Assembly: GCF_029051685.1 (NCBI RefSeq)
Contig: NZ_JAACFT010000023.1
Coordinates: 1-64,000, forward strand
From: Bradyrhizobium sp. CSA207
GTDB taxonomy: Bacteria > Pseudomonadota > Alphaproteobacteria > Rhizobiales > Xanthobacteraceae
Length of the DNA stretch: 64,000 bases
Direction: 5' to 3'
Position numbers and translations under genes: made by a program. The notes under the pieces are model-generated. The model saw nothing but the letters and a program-made list of their open reading frames with translations, had not been told where the DNA came from and searched no databases. Positions 35,608-44,652 of this stretch are shown here, piece by piece. The first letter of the stretch is position 1. The number at the start of each line of letters is the position of its first letter.

Positions 35608-37074
35608 GTGCACGCATTTCGCCCGCTGCTTCGCAATTCCCTGTTCAACCTGTTCGCCGCGGCACTCGCATGCGCTGCGCTGCTTGCCCCGCGCGCGGCC
35701 GGCGCCGAAGCGCTGCTGCTGATCGAAGCCGACAGCGGCAAGGTGTTGCAGGCCGAAAGCGCGACCATTCCCTGGTATCCGGCTTCCGTCACCAAGATCA
35801 TGACCGCCTATGTGACGCTGAAGGCGGTCAAGGACGGCAAGCTCACGCTCGATACGCTGCTGACGGTGTCGCCGACGGCGGCCTCGCAATCGCCCTCGAA
35901 AATGGGATTCCGTCCGGGAACGCAGCTCACCGTCGACAACGCGCTGAAGATGATGATGGTGAAGTCGGCGAATGACATGGCCGTTGTGCTTGCCGAAGGC
36001 ATCGGCGGCTCGATCGACGGCTTCTCGGCGATGATGAACGACACCGCGAAGAAGCTCGGCATGACGCAGACGAGCTACGTCAACCCCAACGGCCTGCCCG
36101 CCGATGGCCAGATCACGTCCGCGCGGGATCTCGGCATTCTCGCGCGCTCGTTCCTGCGCGACCTGCCGGAATACGAATACTTCGTGCACATTCCGGCGAT
36201 TCGCTTCGGCAAGCGCGTCACGGGGAATTTCAACAAGCTGATCGGCCGCTATCCCGGCGCCGACGGCTTCAAGACCGGCTTCATCTGCGCCTCCGGCTAC
36301 AACCTCGTCGCGTCGGCAACGCGCAACGGCCGCCGGCTGATCGCGGTGGTGCTCGGCGCCAGCTCCGGCACCGCGCGCGCCGTGAAGGCGGCGCAGCTGC
36401 TGGAGCGCGGCTTCAGCCAGGACAACCTGTCTTGGCTGCGTCCCTCGCTCGGGACCGTCGACAATTTGGTACCGGTCGACGCTTCACCGCCGAACCTGCG
36501 CGACGACATGTGCGGCGGCCACCGCAAGCGGCCGGCCAGCGACGATGACGACGCGCTGATTGCGACCAATGGCGGCACGACCGGATCGGCCTCGGCCACC
36601 GGCGGTGAAGCCCAGGTGACCTTCTTCGCCGCCGGGCTTCAGCCGCCCTTGATGAAGGCCTCCGAGCTGATGGCCACGGCCGCCGCGTCCGCCGAGCCCG
36701 TGCTGGTTTATACCGGCCCGACCCGAACCGGCACCGCCCTGATCGCGGCGGTCGCAGCCGACGCTGACCAGCAGGCGACAGCGAAGCCGCGTGGCAAGAA
36801 GTCGCGCGTGGCCAGGAAGCCCGACGCGGCCGACAAGCCCAAGGACGGGAGCAAGGATACCAAGACGGCAGCGGCGAAGCCGGATACCAAGCCTGACGCG
36901 AAGAGCGACACCAAGAGCGCGGCAAAGCCGGCCGGGACCAAGCATGCCGCGGCCAAGCCTACCGCTGCCAAGCCTGATGCCGCGGCGAAGCCCGCTGCAA
37001 ACGCTGAGCAACCCAAGCCCGCAAAACCCAAGGCCGCGACCAAGCCCGCAGCCAAGCCGGCCAACAACAGTTAA
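35608..37074 (+). CDS. D-alanyl-D-alanine carboxypeptidase with Lys/Ala/Pro-rich tail
   Basis: This low-molecular-mass penicillin-binding protein trims the terminal D-Ala of peptidoglycan stem peptides. Active-site motifs are SVTK (Ser nucleophile, Lys base), SAN and KTG (in GFKTGFICASGYN). A signal peptide runs from VHAFRPLLRNSLFNLFAAAL to about AGAE. I prefer the GTG at 35608, which starts the leader; an ATG at 35494 adds 38 residues without leader features. The last 120 residues are a histone-H1-like run of AAKP/DTKPDAK repeats, an extension found in some alphaproteobacterial homologues. Its job could be to bind the cell wall or acidic polymers. Confidence 0.87.
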   Translation: MHAFRPLLRNSLFNLFAAALACAALLAPRAAGAEALLLIEADSGKVLQAESATIPWYPASVTKIMTAYVTLKAVKDGKLTLDTLLTVSPTAASQSPSKMGFRPGTQLTVDNALKMMMVKSANDMAVVLAEGIGGSIDGFSAMMNDTAKKLGMTQTSYVNPNGLPADGQITSARDLGILARSFLRDLPEYEYFVHIPAIRFGKRVTGNFNKLIGRYPGADGFKTGFICASGYNLVASATRNGRRLIAVVLGASSGTARAVKAAQLLERGFSQDNLSWLRPSLGTVDNLVPVDASPPNLRDDMCGGHRKRPASDDDDALIATNGGTTGSASATGGEAQVTFFAAGLQPPLMKASELMATAAASAEPVLVYTGPTRTGTALIAAVAADADQQATAKPRGKKSRVARKPDAADKPKDGSKDTKTAAAKPDTKPDAKSDTKSAAKPAGTKHAAAKPTAAKPDAAAKPAANAEQPKPAKPKAATKPAAKPANNS

Positions 37075-37264
37075 CGGCTCATCGAGGCGAGAGCGCGCCC
37101 GCCCTTCGCACCTGCGGCAGAGCGGTTTGCGACGATTCCAGTAGCCACTTCCCGGCCTTTGCCATAATCCTCCAACGCTTGCCACCTGTTCCGGCAGGCT
37201 CGATACTGTCGGCAACGAGGCAAGCCCGAGACACAACGGGCTCAGGCAAGAGAGGGGAGTTTCC

Positions 37265-38950
37265 ATGGAGCGCATCTGGCTCAAGCAATATCCGCCCGGC
37301 GTGCCCGCAGACATCGATGCTACCCAATACGCATCGCTGGTCGACCTGCTGGAGGAGAGCTTCGCGAAGTTCGCCGACCGCAAGGCGTTCATCTGCATGG
37401 ACAAGGCGATCAGCTATCGCGATCTCGACCAGATGTCGCTGGCGCTCGCATCCTACCTGCAAGGCCGCGGCCTCCAGCGCGGCGCGCGCGTCGCGCTCAT
37501 GATGCCGAACGTGCTTCAATACCCGGTCGCGACCGCCGCCGTGCTGCGCGCCGGATTCGCGGTGGTCAACGTCAACCCGCTCTACACGCCGCGCGAGCTG
37601 GAGCATCAGCTCAAGGACTCCGGCGCCGAAGCCGTCATCGTGCTGGAGAACTTCGCCCACACCGTCCAGCAGGTGATCGCCAAAACAGCGGTGAAGCACG
37701 TCATCGTCGCCAGCATGGGCGACCTGCTCGGCTTCAAGGGCGTGATCGTCAATCTCGTCGTCCGCCGCGTGAAGAAGATGGTGCCGGCCTGGTCGCTGCC
37801 GGGCGCGGTGCCCTTCAATGATGCGCTATCGGCCGGCCGCGGCATGACCTTCAACAAGCCAAAACTATCGCCCGGCGACGTCGCCTTCCTGCAATATACC
37901 GGCGGCACCACCGGCCTCTCCAAGGGCGCCACGCTGCTCCACCGCAACATCGTCGCCAATGTCCTGCAGAACGACGCCTGGCTCCAGCCAGCGCTGGCAC
38001 AGCCGCCGCAGATCGACCAGCTCCTGATCGTCTGCGCGCTGCCGCTCTACCACATCTTCGCGCTGACGGCCTGCTATCTGCTCGCGGTGCGCGCCGGCGG
38101 CTGCAATCTGTTGATCCCCAATCCGCGCGACATCGCCGGCTTCATCAAGGAATTGGCGAAGTACCAGGTCAACAGCTTCCCGGCCGTCAACACGCTCTAC
38201 AACGGCTTGATGCATCACCCCGATTTCAAGAAGCTCGACTTCTCCAAGCTGAAGATCTCCAACGGCGGCGGCATGGCGGTGCAGCGCTCCGTCGCCGAGC
38301 AGTGGAAGGCGGTGACCGGCTGCTTCATCGCCGAAGGCTACGGCCTGTCGGAGACCTCGCCGACGCTGACCTGCAACCCGGCGACCACGACCGAGTTCTC
38401 CGGCTCGATCGGCATCCCCGTGCCCTCGACCTGGATCTCGATCCGCGACGATGACGGCAACGAGGTGCCGCTGGGCCAGCCCGGCGAGATCTGCGCCAAG
38501 GGCCCGCAGGTGATGTCGGGGTATTGGAACAGGCCGGAGGATACCGCCAACGTGATGACGGCGGACGGCTATTTCCGCACCGGGGACATCGGCGTGATGG
38601 ACGAGAGGGGTTACACCAAGATCGTCGACCGCAAGAAGGACATGATCCTGGTCTCCGGCTTCAACGTCTATCCGAACGAGATCGAGGAAGTGATCGCGAG
38701 CCATCCGGGCGTGCTCGAATGCGCCGTGATCGGCATCCCCGATTCCAAATCGGGCGAGGCGGTCAAGGCTTTCGTGGTGAAGAAGGATCCCAATCTCACG
38801 GCCGAGGATGTGATCAAGTTCTGTCACGAGCAGCTCACCGGCTACAAGGTGCCCAAGCACATCGAATTCCGCACCGACCTGCCGAAGACCAATGTCGGCA
38901 AGATCTTGCGCCGGCAGCTGCGCGACGAGAAGAAGGCCGAGGCGGCGTAG
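37265..38950 (+). CDS. fadD: Long-chain fatty acid-CoA ligase
   Basis: This 561-residue ANL-superfamily enzyme activates fatty acids for beta-oxidation. It has YTGGTTGLSKGATLLHRN, EGYGLSETSP, YFRTGDIGVMDERGY, the FACS-type hinge DRKKDMILVSGFNVYPNEIEEV, and the C-terminal Lys in TNVGKILRRQLR. The N-terminus MERIWLKQYPPGVPADID is diagnostic of proteobacterial FadD. Upstream is AGAGGGGAG, a strong ribosome site. It appears monocistronic, followed by a repeat. Confidence 0.92.
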   Translation: MERIWLKQYPPGVPADIDATQYASLVDLLEESFAKFADRKAFICMDKAISYRDLDQMSLALASYLQGRGLQRGARVALMMPNVLQYPVATAAVLRAGFAVVNVNPLYTPRELEHQLKDSGAEAVIVLENFAHTVQQVIAKTAVKHVIVASMGDLLGFKGVIVNLVVRRVKKMVPAWSLPGAVPFNDALSAGRGMTFNKPKLSPGDVAFLQYTGGTTGLSKGATLLHRNIVANVLQNDAWLQPALAQPPQIDQLLIVCALPLYHIFALTACYLLAVRAGGCNLLIPNPRDIAGFIKELAKYQVNSFPAVNTLYNGLMHHPDFKKLDFSKLKISNGGGMAVQRSVAEQWKAVTGCFIAEGYGLSETSPTLTCNPATTTEFSGSIGIPVPSTWISIRDDDGNEVPLGQPGEICAKGPQVMSGYWNRPEDTANVMTADGYFRTGDIGVMDERGYTKIVDRKKDMILVSGFNVYPNEIEEVIASHPGVLECAVIGIPDSKSGEAVKAFVVKKDPNLTAEDVIKFCHEQLTGYKVPKHIEFRTDLPKTNVGKILRRQLRDEKKAEAA

Positions 38951-38994
38951 GCGACTTGACCGCAGGCCCAATAGGGCGCGCCTGCGCGCCCTTT

Positions 38995-39082
38995 CGTCAT
39001 TGCGAGCGCAGCGAAGCAATCCAGGAATGTATCTGCGGTGACGGTCTGGATTGCTTCGTCGCAAGGGCTCCTCGCAATGACG
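38995..39082. repeat. Palindromic intergenic repeat, family A copy 1
   Basis: Outer arms CGTCATTGCGAG and CTCGCAATGACG with an inner pair CGAAGCAATCCAG and CTGGATTGCTTCG. The first 30 bases are identical to the copy at 59195-59275. It fills much of the gap after fadD. Confidence 0.85.
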
Positions 39083-39183
39083 AGAAATAAGCAACGCGGC
39101 CTCATCACAGCCTGGTGAAGCCGTTTCCCTCGGCCGGTAAAATGATCTAGAACGTGGCGGCCCCTTTCCACGGAGAATTCACG

Positions 39184-39669
39184 ATGACCATCCAACTTGG
39201 CGACAAGCTGCCCGAAGCGAAATTCCGCGTGATGACGGCGGAAGGTCCGCAGGTGAAGACCACCGACGATATCTTCAAGGGCAAGAAGGTGGCGCTGTTC
39301 GCGGTGCCCGGCGCCTACACCGGCACCTGCCACAAGATGCATCTGCCGAGCATCTTCCTCAATGCCTATGCCATCAAGGACAAGGGCGTCGACAGCATCG
39401 CGATCGTCTCCGTCAACGACGCCTTTGTCATGAACGCCTGGAAGCGCGACACCGACCAGCGCGACGAGGCGATCTTCCTCGCCGACGGCAATGCCGACTT
39501 CACCAAGGCGATCGGCATGGAGTTAGACGCCTCCGGCAACGGCCTTGGCATCCGCTCCAAGCGCTACTCGATGCTGGTCGAGGACGGCGTGGTGAAGAAG
39601 CTGAACCTCGAGGCGATGCCCGGCAAGGTCGAGGTCTCCGGTGGCGATACGCTGCTGGGGCAGCTGTAA
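39184..39669 (+). CDS. Prx5-type peroxiredoxin
   Basis: This 161-residue thiol peroxidase reduces hydrogen peroxide or organic peroxides. The peroxidatic Cys lies in PGAYTGTCHKMHLPS, the Prx5-family motif. There is FVMNAWK and a C-terminal stretch ending SGGDTLLGQL. Such proteins usually use glutathione or glutaredoxin as reductant. No resolving Cys is seen, so it is probably a 1-Cys type. The ATG at 39184 follows GGAG. It stands alone between two repeats. Confidence 0.9.
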   Translation: MTIQLGDKLPEAKFRVMTAEGPQVKTTDDIFKGKKVALFAVPGAYTGTCHKMHLPSIFLNAYAIKDKGVDSIAIVSVNDAFVMNAWKRDTDQRDEAIFLADGNADFTKAIGMELDASGNGLGIRSKRYSMLVEDGVVKKLNLEAMPGKVEVSGGDTLLGQL

Positions 39670-39698
39670 GGCAAAAGCCGCCTTCCACATTCACAACT

Positions 39699-39802
39699 GT
39701 CATTCCCCGCGGAGGCGGGGAATCCAGTACGCCGCAGATTCTCGGTTCAATAGCAACCGTCTCTGGAATACTGGATCGCCCGGTCAAGCCGGGCGATGAC
39801 AG
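39699..39802. repeat. Palindromic intergenic repeat, family E copy 3
   Basis: Outer arms TGTCATTCCCCGC and a partly matching GGGCGATGACAG, with inner hairpins GCGGAGGCGGGG and CCCGGTCAAGCCGGG. It lies between the peroxiredoxin gene and rnhA, which are convergent. Confidence 0.7.
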
Positions 39803-39824
39803 CGGAGAATGGAGCCGTCGACGC

Positions 39825-40289
39825 CTACTCCCTCACCCGCTGCTGCAGCCGCGCCATCGCAACGCCGTCGCGCGCGAGCTGATCGGCGCGTTCGTTCTCG
39901 GGATGGCCGGCGTGGCCCTTGATCCAGTGCCAGCGGATTTCGTGCTGTTTCAAAGCGGCATCGAGCCGCTGCCATAGCTCGACATTCTTCACCGGCTTCT
40001 TGTCCGCGGTGCGCCAGCCGTTGCGCTTCCAGCCGTGGATCCAGCCAGTGATGCCCTGCCGCACATATTGGCTGTCGGTGTAGAGATCGACGATGCAGGG
40101 CCTCTTCAGCGCTTCCAGCGCCGAGATCGCCGCCATCAGCTCCATCTGGTTGTTGGTGGTGTGGCGCTCGCCGCCGTTCAGCTCCTTCTCCTTGTCGCCG
40201 AACTTCAGGATCGCGCCCCAGCCGCCGGGCCCGGGATTTCCGGAGCAGGCGCCGTCGGTAAAGATGGTGACATTGGGAAGTTCGCTCAA
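39825..40289 (-). CDS. rnhA: Ribonuclease HI
   Basis: This 154-residue endonuclease cuts RNA in RNA-DNA hybrids. Acidic active-site residues sit in FTDGACSGNPGPGGWG, NNQMELMAA, LYTDSQYV and ENERADQLA, and the basic handle with KRNGWRT is present. It overlaps the end of thrB by four bases. It is the third gene of the ispH-thrB-rnhA operon, a conserved alphaproteobacterial arrangement. Confidence 0.95.
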   Translation of the reverse strand: MSELPNVTIFTDGACSGNPGPGGWGAILKFGDKEKELNGGERHTTNNQMELMAAISALEALKRPCIVDLYTDSQYVRQGITGWIHGWKRNGWRTADKKPVKNVELWQRLDAALKQHEIRWHWIKGHAGHPENERADQLARDGVAMARLQQRVRE

Positions 40290-41269
40290 GCGACCTGTCC
40301 TGACGGCATTAGCCCGTAGTCGCGCGCGCTGGAGACGCTCTGGTGAAAGCGCAGCTTGCGAACATATTCCAGAGGGTCCTTCGGCTTGACCAGCGCGCCG
40401 GGCGGCACGTTGAGCCAGTCGACCAGGCGCGTCAGCAGGAAGCGGATCGCAGCCCCTCGCGCCAGCAGCGGCAGCGCTGCCTCTTCCGCCTCGGACAGCT
40501 TTCGCACGCGGCCATAGGCATTGAGGAAGGCCCGCGCCTTGGTGACGTTGAAGGAGTGATCCGGCTCAAAACACCAGGCATTCAGGCAGATCGCGACATC
40601 GTAGGCCAGCATGTCGTTGCAGGCGAAGGTGAAGTCGATGATCCCCGAGAGCTGGTCGCCGAGGAAGAAGACGTTGTCGTTGAAGAGGTCGGCGTGGATG
40701 ACGCCCTCGGGCAAATTGTTCGGCCAGACGCCGCTCGAGAGATGATCGAGTTCGGCGGCGAGGAACGCGCACAGGCCCGGCTGGACCTCGTCGGCCCGGC
40801 TTGAGGCCGCATCGAACAGCGGCTGCCAGCCGGCGACCGAGAGCGCGTTGGCGCGCCTGATTGAAAAATTGGCGCCGGCCAGATGCATTTTCGCCAGCGC
40901 CTGTCCGACGCCGGCGCAATGGGCGGCGTTCGGCTTGCGCGGCCAGACGCCTTCGAGAAAGGTGATGATCGCAGCGGGCCGTCCCGACAGCTCGCGCAGC
41001 GCCTCGCCGTCCTTCGCCTTCACCGGCAGCGGGCAGTTGATGCCGTGCTCTGCGAGATGCGTCATCAGCGCGAGGAAGTACGGCAGATCGTTCTTCGCCA
41101 CGCGCTTCTCATAGAGCGTGAGGATGAACGAGCCCTTGGTGGTGTGCAGCAGGAAGTTGGAATTCTCGACGCCCTCGGCGATGCCCTTGTAGGAGAGCAA
41201 TTCGCCGAGATCGTATTGCTGAAGGAAATCCGCAAGCTCGTCGGCGGCGACGTCGGTGTAGACCGCCAT
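40286..41269 (-). CDS. thrB: Homoserine kinase (ThrB, APH-fold type)
   Basis: This 327-residue kinase phosphorylates L-homoserine for threonine synthesis. It is the aminoglycoside-phosphotransferase-like type found in rhizobia and Pseudomonas, not the GHMP type. Motifs are VIHADLFNDNVFF (catalytic Asp and Asn) and GIIDFTFACND (metal Asp). The N-terminus MAVYTDVAADELADFLQQYD matches the family. It is separated from ispH by six bases and overlaps rnhA. Confidence 0.94.
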   Translation of the reverse strand: MAVYTDVAADELADFLQQYDLGELLSYKGIAEGVENSNFLLHTTKGSFILTLYEKRVAKNDLPYFLALMTHLAEHGINCPLPVKAKDGEALRELSGRPAAIITFLEGVWPRKPNAAHCAGVGQALAKMHLAGANFSIRRANALSVAGWQPLFDAASSRADEVQPGLCAFLAAELDHLSSGVWPNNLPEGVIHADLFNDNVFFLGDQLSGIIDFTFACNDMLAYDVAICLNAWCFEPDHSFNVTKARAFLNAYGRVRKLSEAEEAALPLLARGAAIRFLLTRLVDWLNVPPGALVKPKDPLEYVRKLRFHQSVSSARDYGLMPSGQVA

Positions 41270-41275
41270 AAAGGT

Positions 41276-42244
41276 CTACTCGGCGGCGGCTTCGGGGCGC
41301 ACCGAACGCGGCAGCGGGAAGAACTCGTTCTCTTCCGCGGCCGAGACCGTCTCCACATGCAGCGTGAAGCGCTCGGCAAAAGCGTCCATGATCTCCTCGA
41401 CGATCACTTCCGGCGCCGAGGCGCCCGCGGTGATGCCGAGGCTGGTGATGTTCTCGAACCGCTTCCAGTCGAGGTCGGCGGCGCGCTGCGCCAGCACCGC
41501 GATCGGGCAGCCCTCGCGCTCGGCGACCTCGCGCAGGCGCTGCGAGTTCGACGAGTTCGGCGCACCGACCACGATCAACGCGTCGACCACCGGCGCCACC
41601 TTCTTCACCGCGAGCTGGCGGTTGGTGGTGGCGTAGCAGATGTCTTCCTTGTGCGGACCGTTGATGTTCGGGAAGCGCTCCTTCAGCAGCGCCACGATCT
41701 CCGCGGTATCGTCGATCGACAGCGTGGTCTGGGTCACGAAGGCGATGTTGTTCGGATCCTTCGGCGTGATGGTCTTGGCGTCCTCGGGGGTCTCGATCAG
41801 GGTGACGGCGCCGACCGGAAGCTGGCCGAGGGTGCCGACCACCTCGGGGTGATGGGAATGGCCGATCAGGAAGATCTCGCGGCCGCGCTTGAAGTGGATC
41901 GCCGCCTCGCGGTGGACCTTGGTCACCAGCGGGCAGGTCGCATCCAGCGAAAACAAATTGCGGGACTGAGCGTCGGCCGGAACCGATTTCGGCACGCCAT
42001 GGGCCGAGAACACCACCGGTGCGGTGGTGTTTTCCGGGATTTCGGCGAGCTCCTCGACGAAGATGGCGCCCTTCTTCTTCAACCCATCGACGACGTACTT
42101 GTTGTGCACAATCTCATGGCGAACATAGACGGGAGCACCGAACTTATCGAGCGCCCGTTCCACGGTGTCGATCGCCCGGACCACCCCGGCGCAGAAGCCA
42201 CGGGGAGAACAAAGCACGATCTTGAGGTCTGGTTTGGCTGACAT
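41276..42244 (-). CDS. ispH: 4-hydroxy-3-methylbut-2-enyl diphosphate reductase
   Basis: This 322-residue iron-sulfur enzyme makes the last step of the MEP pathway, giving IPP and DMAPP. The three cluster ligands are visible in CSPRGFCAGV, LDATCPLVTKVH and DICYATTNRQ, and the family segment PNSSNSQRL is intact. The ATG at 42244 (MSAKPDLKIV) is preferred over 42268. It leads the ispH-thrB-rnhA operon. The upstream gap of 240 bases to the divergent trcR gene presumably holds both promoters. Confidence 0.95.
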   Translation of the reverse strand: MSAKPDLKIVLCSPRGFCAGVVRAIDTVERALDKFGAPVYVRHEIVHNKYVVDGLKKKGAIFVEELAEIPENTTAPVVFSAHGVPKSVPADAQSRNLFSLDATCPLVTKVHREAAIHFKRGREIFLIGHSHHPEVVGTLGQLPVGAVTLIETPEDAKTITPKDPNNIAFVTQTTLSIDDTAEIVALLKERFPNINGPHKEDICYATTNRQLAVKKVAPVVDALIVVGAPNSSNSQRLREVAEREGCPIAVLAQRAADLDWKRFENITSLGITAGASAPEVIVEEIMDAFAERFTLHVETVSAAEENEFFPLPRSVRPEAAAE

Positions 42245-42486
42245 TGGGCGATCTCGGGACCGAATCACCTCGCCAAACGGGCGGGAAGCGGTCGATGGAT
42301 GAATAGAACTTAGGTACGGGCTTACAGGGAATTGGGCCCCCTTTCGGGCGCTGTCAAGGCACTATCTATAGCAGAACCATTGCGTGGCCACCCCCTCCGG
42401 GCTTATATAGCGCGAATTCCCAGTCATCGCTGATGACCACCGGTTTCGCCTCCAAAGGGGTGGGCGAAGCACAAAGGAGATTTGCC

Positions 42487-43182
42487 ATGAGCAACGCACC
42501 TCTGATGCCCAAGGCGACCGCCGTCTGGCTGCTCGACAACACCGCGCTGACCTTCGACCAGGTCGCCGATTTCACCAAGATGCACCCCCTCGAGATCCGG
42601 GCGATCGCGGATGGCGACGCCGCCCAGGGCATCAAGGGCATGGACCCCATTTCCAACGGCCAGCTGACCCGCGAGGAGATCGAGAAGGCCGAGAAGAATC
42701 CGGACGCCCGGCTCCGCCTCCAGGAGAGCAAAGTGGTGCTGCCGCCTCAGCCCAAGCGCAAGGGCCCGCGTTACACCCCGGTCTCGCGCCGCCACGAGCG
42801 CCCGAGCGCCATCCTCTGGCTGCTGCGCAACCATCCCGAGCTCAAGGACGCCCAGATCATGCGCCTGGTCGGCACGACCAAGAGCACGATCGCGAGCGTC
42901 CGTGATCGCACCCACTGGAATACGTCGTCGCTGACGCCCATCGATCCCGTGACCCTCGGCCTCTGCTCGCAGATCGAACTCGATTTCGAAGTGGCGCGCG
43001 CGGCCAAGGAAAAGCCGATCGACGCAGCCTATGGCGGCGCGACGCTGCTGCCGGCCTCGGAGACCACCAAGAAGGACGAGTTCGAGTCGGCCGAAAAATC
43101 CAGCGACGATCTCAACGTCGACGCCGTCTTCGCCAAGCTGAAGACGCTCGGCGGCAAGAAACAGGAGCAGGAGGAAGAGTAA
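42487..43182 (+). CDS. trcR: DUF1013-family cell-cycle transcriptional regulator (TrcR type)
   Basis: This 231-residue protein is a highly conserved alphaproteobacterial DUF1013 protein, named TrcR in current annotation. Family segments are MPKATAVWLLDNTALTFDQVADFT and KRKGPRYTPVSRRHERPSAILWLL, and an HTH-like stretch is LVGTTKSTIASVRDRTHWN. The C-terminal 35 residues are acidic and low complexity. The ATG at 42487 has AAAGGAGA at proper spacing. A strong terminator follows at 43219. It is divergent from ispH. Confidence 0.9.
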   Translation: MSNAPLMPKATAVWLLDNTALTFDQVADFTKMHPLEIRAIADGDAAQGIKGMDPISNGQLTREEIEKAEKNPDARLRLQESKVVLPPQPKRKGPRYTPVSRRHERPSAILWLLRNHPELKDAQIMRLVGTTKSTIASVRDRTHWNTSSLTPIDPVTLGLCSQIELDFEVARAAKEKPIDAAYGGATLLPASETTKKDEFESAEKSSDDLNVDAVFAKLKTLGGKKQEQEEE

Positions 43183-43218
43183 ACCTCCGCTCTCCCTTCG
43201 CTGGCGAATGCAGTTTGA

Positions 43219-43247
43219 ACGCGGCAGGGTGAACCTGCCGCGTTTTT
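43219..43247 (+). terminator. Rho-independent terminator of trcR
   Basis: ACGCGGCAGG and CCTGCCGCGT form a ten-base-pair perfect stem with a GTGAA loop, followed by five Ts. It lies 37 bases after the trcR stop. This is the clearest intrinsic terminator in the window. Confidence 0.92.
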
Positions 43248-43256
43248 GTGTTGGCG

Positions 43257-43286
43257 GTGTCGTCCCGGCGAAGGCCGGGACGACAC
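43257..43286. repeat. Short palindrome, family D copy 2
   Basis: GTGTCGTCCCGGC and GCCGGGACGACAC form a perfect 13-base-pair stem with a four-base GAAG loop. It lies between the trcR terminator and the end of the convergent ompW-like gene and may also act as its 3' hairpin. Confidence 0.8.
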
Positions 43287-43294
43287 TGGAGAAA

Positions 43295-44032
43295 CTAGAA
43301 CTTATACGTCACACCACCGCCGACCAGCCACGGATCGATATGCGCGGTGCCCGTAACCGGCAGGCCGCTGACGGTCGCGCTGTAGTCCGGCCGCAGCCAG
43401 AGCTTCTTGACGTCGACGTTGAGGCCCCAGTGCCGGTCGAGCATGTAGTCGAAGCCGAACTGCACGGCGCCGCCCCAGGCATTGCTGACATGCAGGCTGG
43501 TGGTGGTGGCGACAATCGCCGGCGGCCCGACGATAGCTGCCGGCGCGTTGGCGGCGGAATTGTTGAAGAACACCGTGTAGTTCACGCCCGCGCCGATATA
43601 CGGCTTGAACGCGCCGAAATTGTCGAAGTGGTATTGCAGCGTCAGCGTCGGCGGCAGCAGCGTGGTCTTGCCGATCGGCAGATTGGCGAGCGAGCCGGTG
43701 CCGGTGATCGAATGCCGAGTCACGCCCAGGATCAGCTCGGCCGCGATGTTCTTGGTGAAGAAATAGCTGATGTCGAGCTCGGGCACGACCTGATCACTGA
43801 TCTTGAGCCCCGAATTCGGCGATGACAGCGAAGGAACGCCCGCGACAGCGACGGTGCTGCCACCGGCATCCGGCAACACGCCGAGCACGCGCAGACGCAC
43901 CATCCAGGGATTGAAGGCTTCGGCCGGCGGCGGCGCCTTCTTGTAGACCGGCAGGTCGGCGGCCTGCGCCGAGGCAAACGTCCCCGCGATCATCGCGCCA
44001 AGCGTCGCCAGGCCTCTTATTGTTCTCTGCAT
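43295..44032 (-). CDS. OmpW-family outer-membrane protein
   Basis: This 245-residue protein is a small eight-stranded beta-barrel. It has a signal peptide (to about ASAQAAD), alternating hydrophobic strands, the OmpW-type segment LPPTLTLQYHF and FKPYIGAGVNYTVFF, and the usual C-terminal aromatic residue (VTYKF). OmpW proteins form narrow channels for hydrophobic or small molecules and respond to stress. The N-terminal mature stretch DLPVYKKAPPPAEAFNPW resembles rhizobial porin-like proteins. It appears monocistronic. Confidence 0.9.
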   Translation of the reverse strand: MQRTIRGLATLGAMIAGTFASAQAADLPVYKKAPPPAEAFNPWMVRLRVLGVLPDAGGSTVAVAGVPSLSSPNSGLKISDQVVPELDISYFFTKNIAAELILGVTRHSITGTGSLANLPIGKTTLLPPTLTLQYHFDNFGAFKPYIGAGVNYTVFFNNSAANAPAAIVGPPAIVATTTSLHVSNAWGGAVQFGFDYMLDRHWGLNVDVKKLWLRPDYSATVSGLPVTGTAHIDPWLVGGGVTYKF

Positions 44033-44223
44033 TGAATTCCCCTTCAGCCATCTCTGCGCGCGTCGTTGCGCGTCATGTGCTTCAGAGCAGAAAGGGGAGG
44101 GACAAGGATTTGATGCTGATCAAATCGCGCGGATTGTTGCGCTGCGTTGCAGATGTGTCACAAAAAATGCCGATGCGGATCAGTAGCGCGCCTCCCCAGT
44201 CATCGGAGGAGACGCACCTCGGC

Positions 44224-44484
44224 TCACGGCCGCTCCGGATGGTTCAGCATGTATTCGCCAAGATCGCGCTGGCGGCGGTCGGAGCGGGCAACCGCGGCGT
44301 TGCGCTGGACGTCACGGTCCTTGCGGCAGGCCACGTATTCCGGCGAGCCCTGCGCATAACCGCGGCTCTGGCAGACCGCGTCATCGTCGTCACCGCCCAT
44401 CGCCACCGGCGTCTGGTAGCGCGCGGAGCAGGCGGAGAGGATGAGGCCCGCAAACGCAATCGCAAGAAACGGCTTCGAATTCAT
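44224..44484 (-). CDS. Small lipoprotein with CQSRGY motif
   Basis: This 86-residue protein has a lipobox (LILSACS) after MNSKPFLAIAFAG, so it is probably lipid-anchored in the envelope. The mature part has an acidic DDDDA stretch, then AVCQSRGYAQGSPEYVACRKDRD and a basic end. The CQSRGY motif resembles CQSKGY in the exported protein at 30045. The ATG at 44484 starts at the lipoprotein leader. No family recognised. It is followed upstream by repeat family B. Confidence 0.78.
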   Translation of the reverse strand: MNSKPFLAIAFAGLILSACSARYQTPVAMGGDDDDAVCQSRGYAQGSPEYVACRKDRDVQRNAAVARSDRRQRDLGEYMLNHPERP

Positions 44485-44499
44485 GGCAGGCCTTTGATC

Positions 44500-44609
44500 C
44501 TCATGGTGAGGAGCCCGCGCAGCGGGCGTCTCGAACCATGCAGGCCCGGATGCAGCAGCGGGGCCTTTCATCCTTCGAGACGCGCGCCAGGCGCGCTCCT
44601 CAGCATGAG
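44500..44609. repeat. Palindromic intergenic repeat, family B copy 2
   Basis: Outer arms CTCATGGTGAGGAGC and GCTCCTCAGCATGAG, with internal CTCGAACCATG and TCCTTCGAGA and a core CCCGGATGCAGCAGCGGGG. The structure matches the copy at 15612-15722 closely. It sits just before the prpE stop. Confidence 0.82.
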
Positions 44610-44652
44610 GGTTGAGCGGATAAATGCGGCCTATTCAAGCCCCATCGTACCG

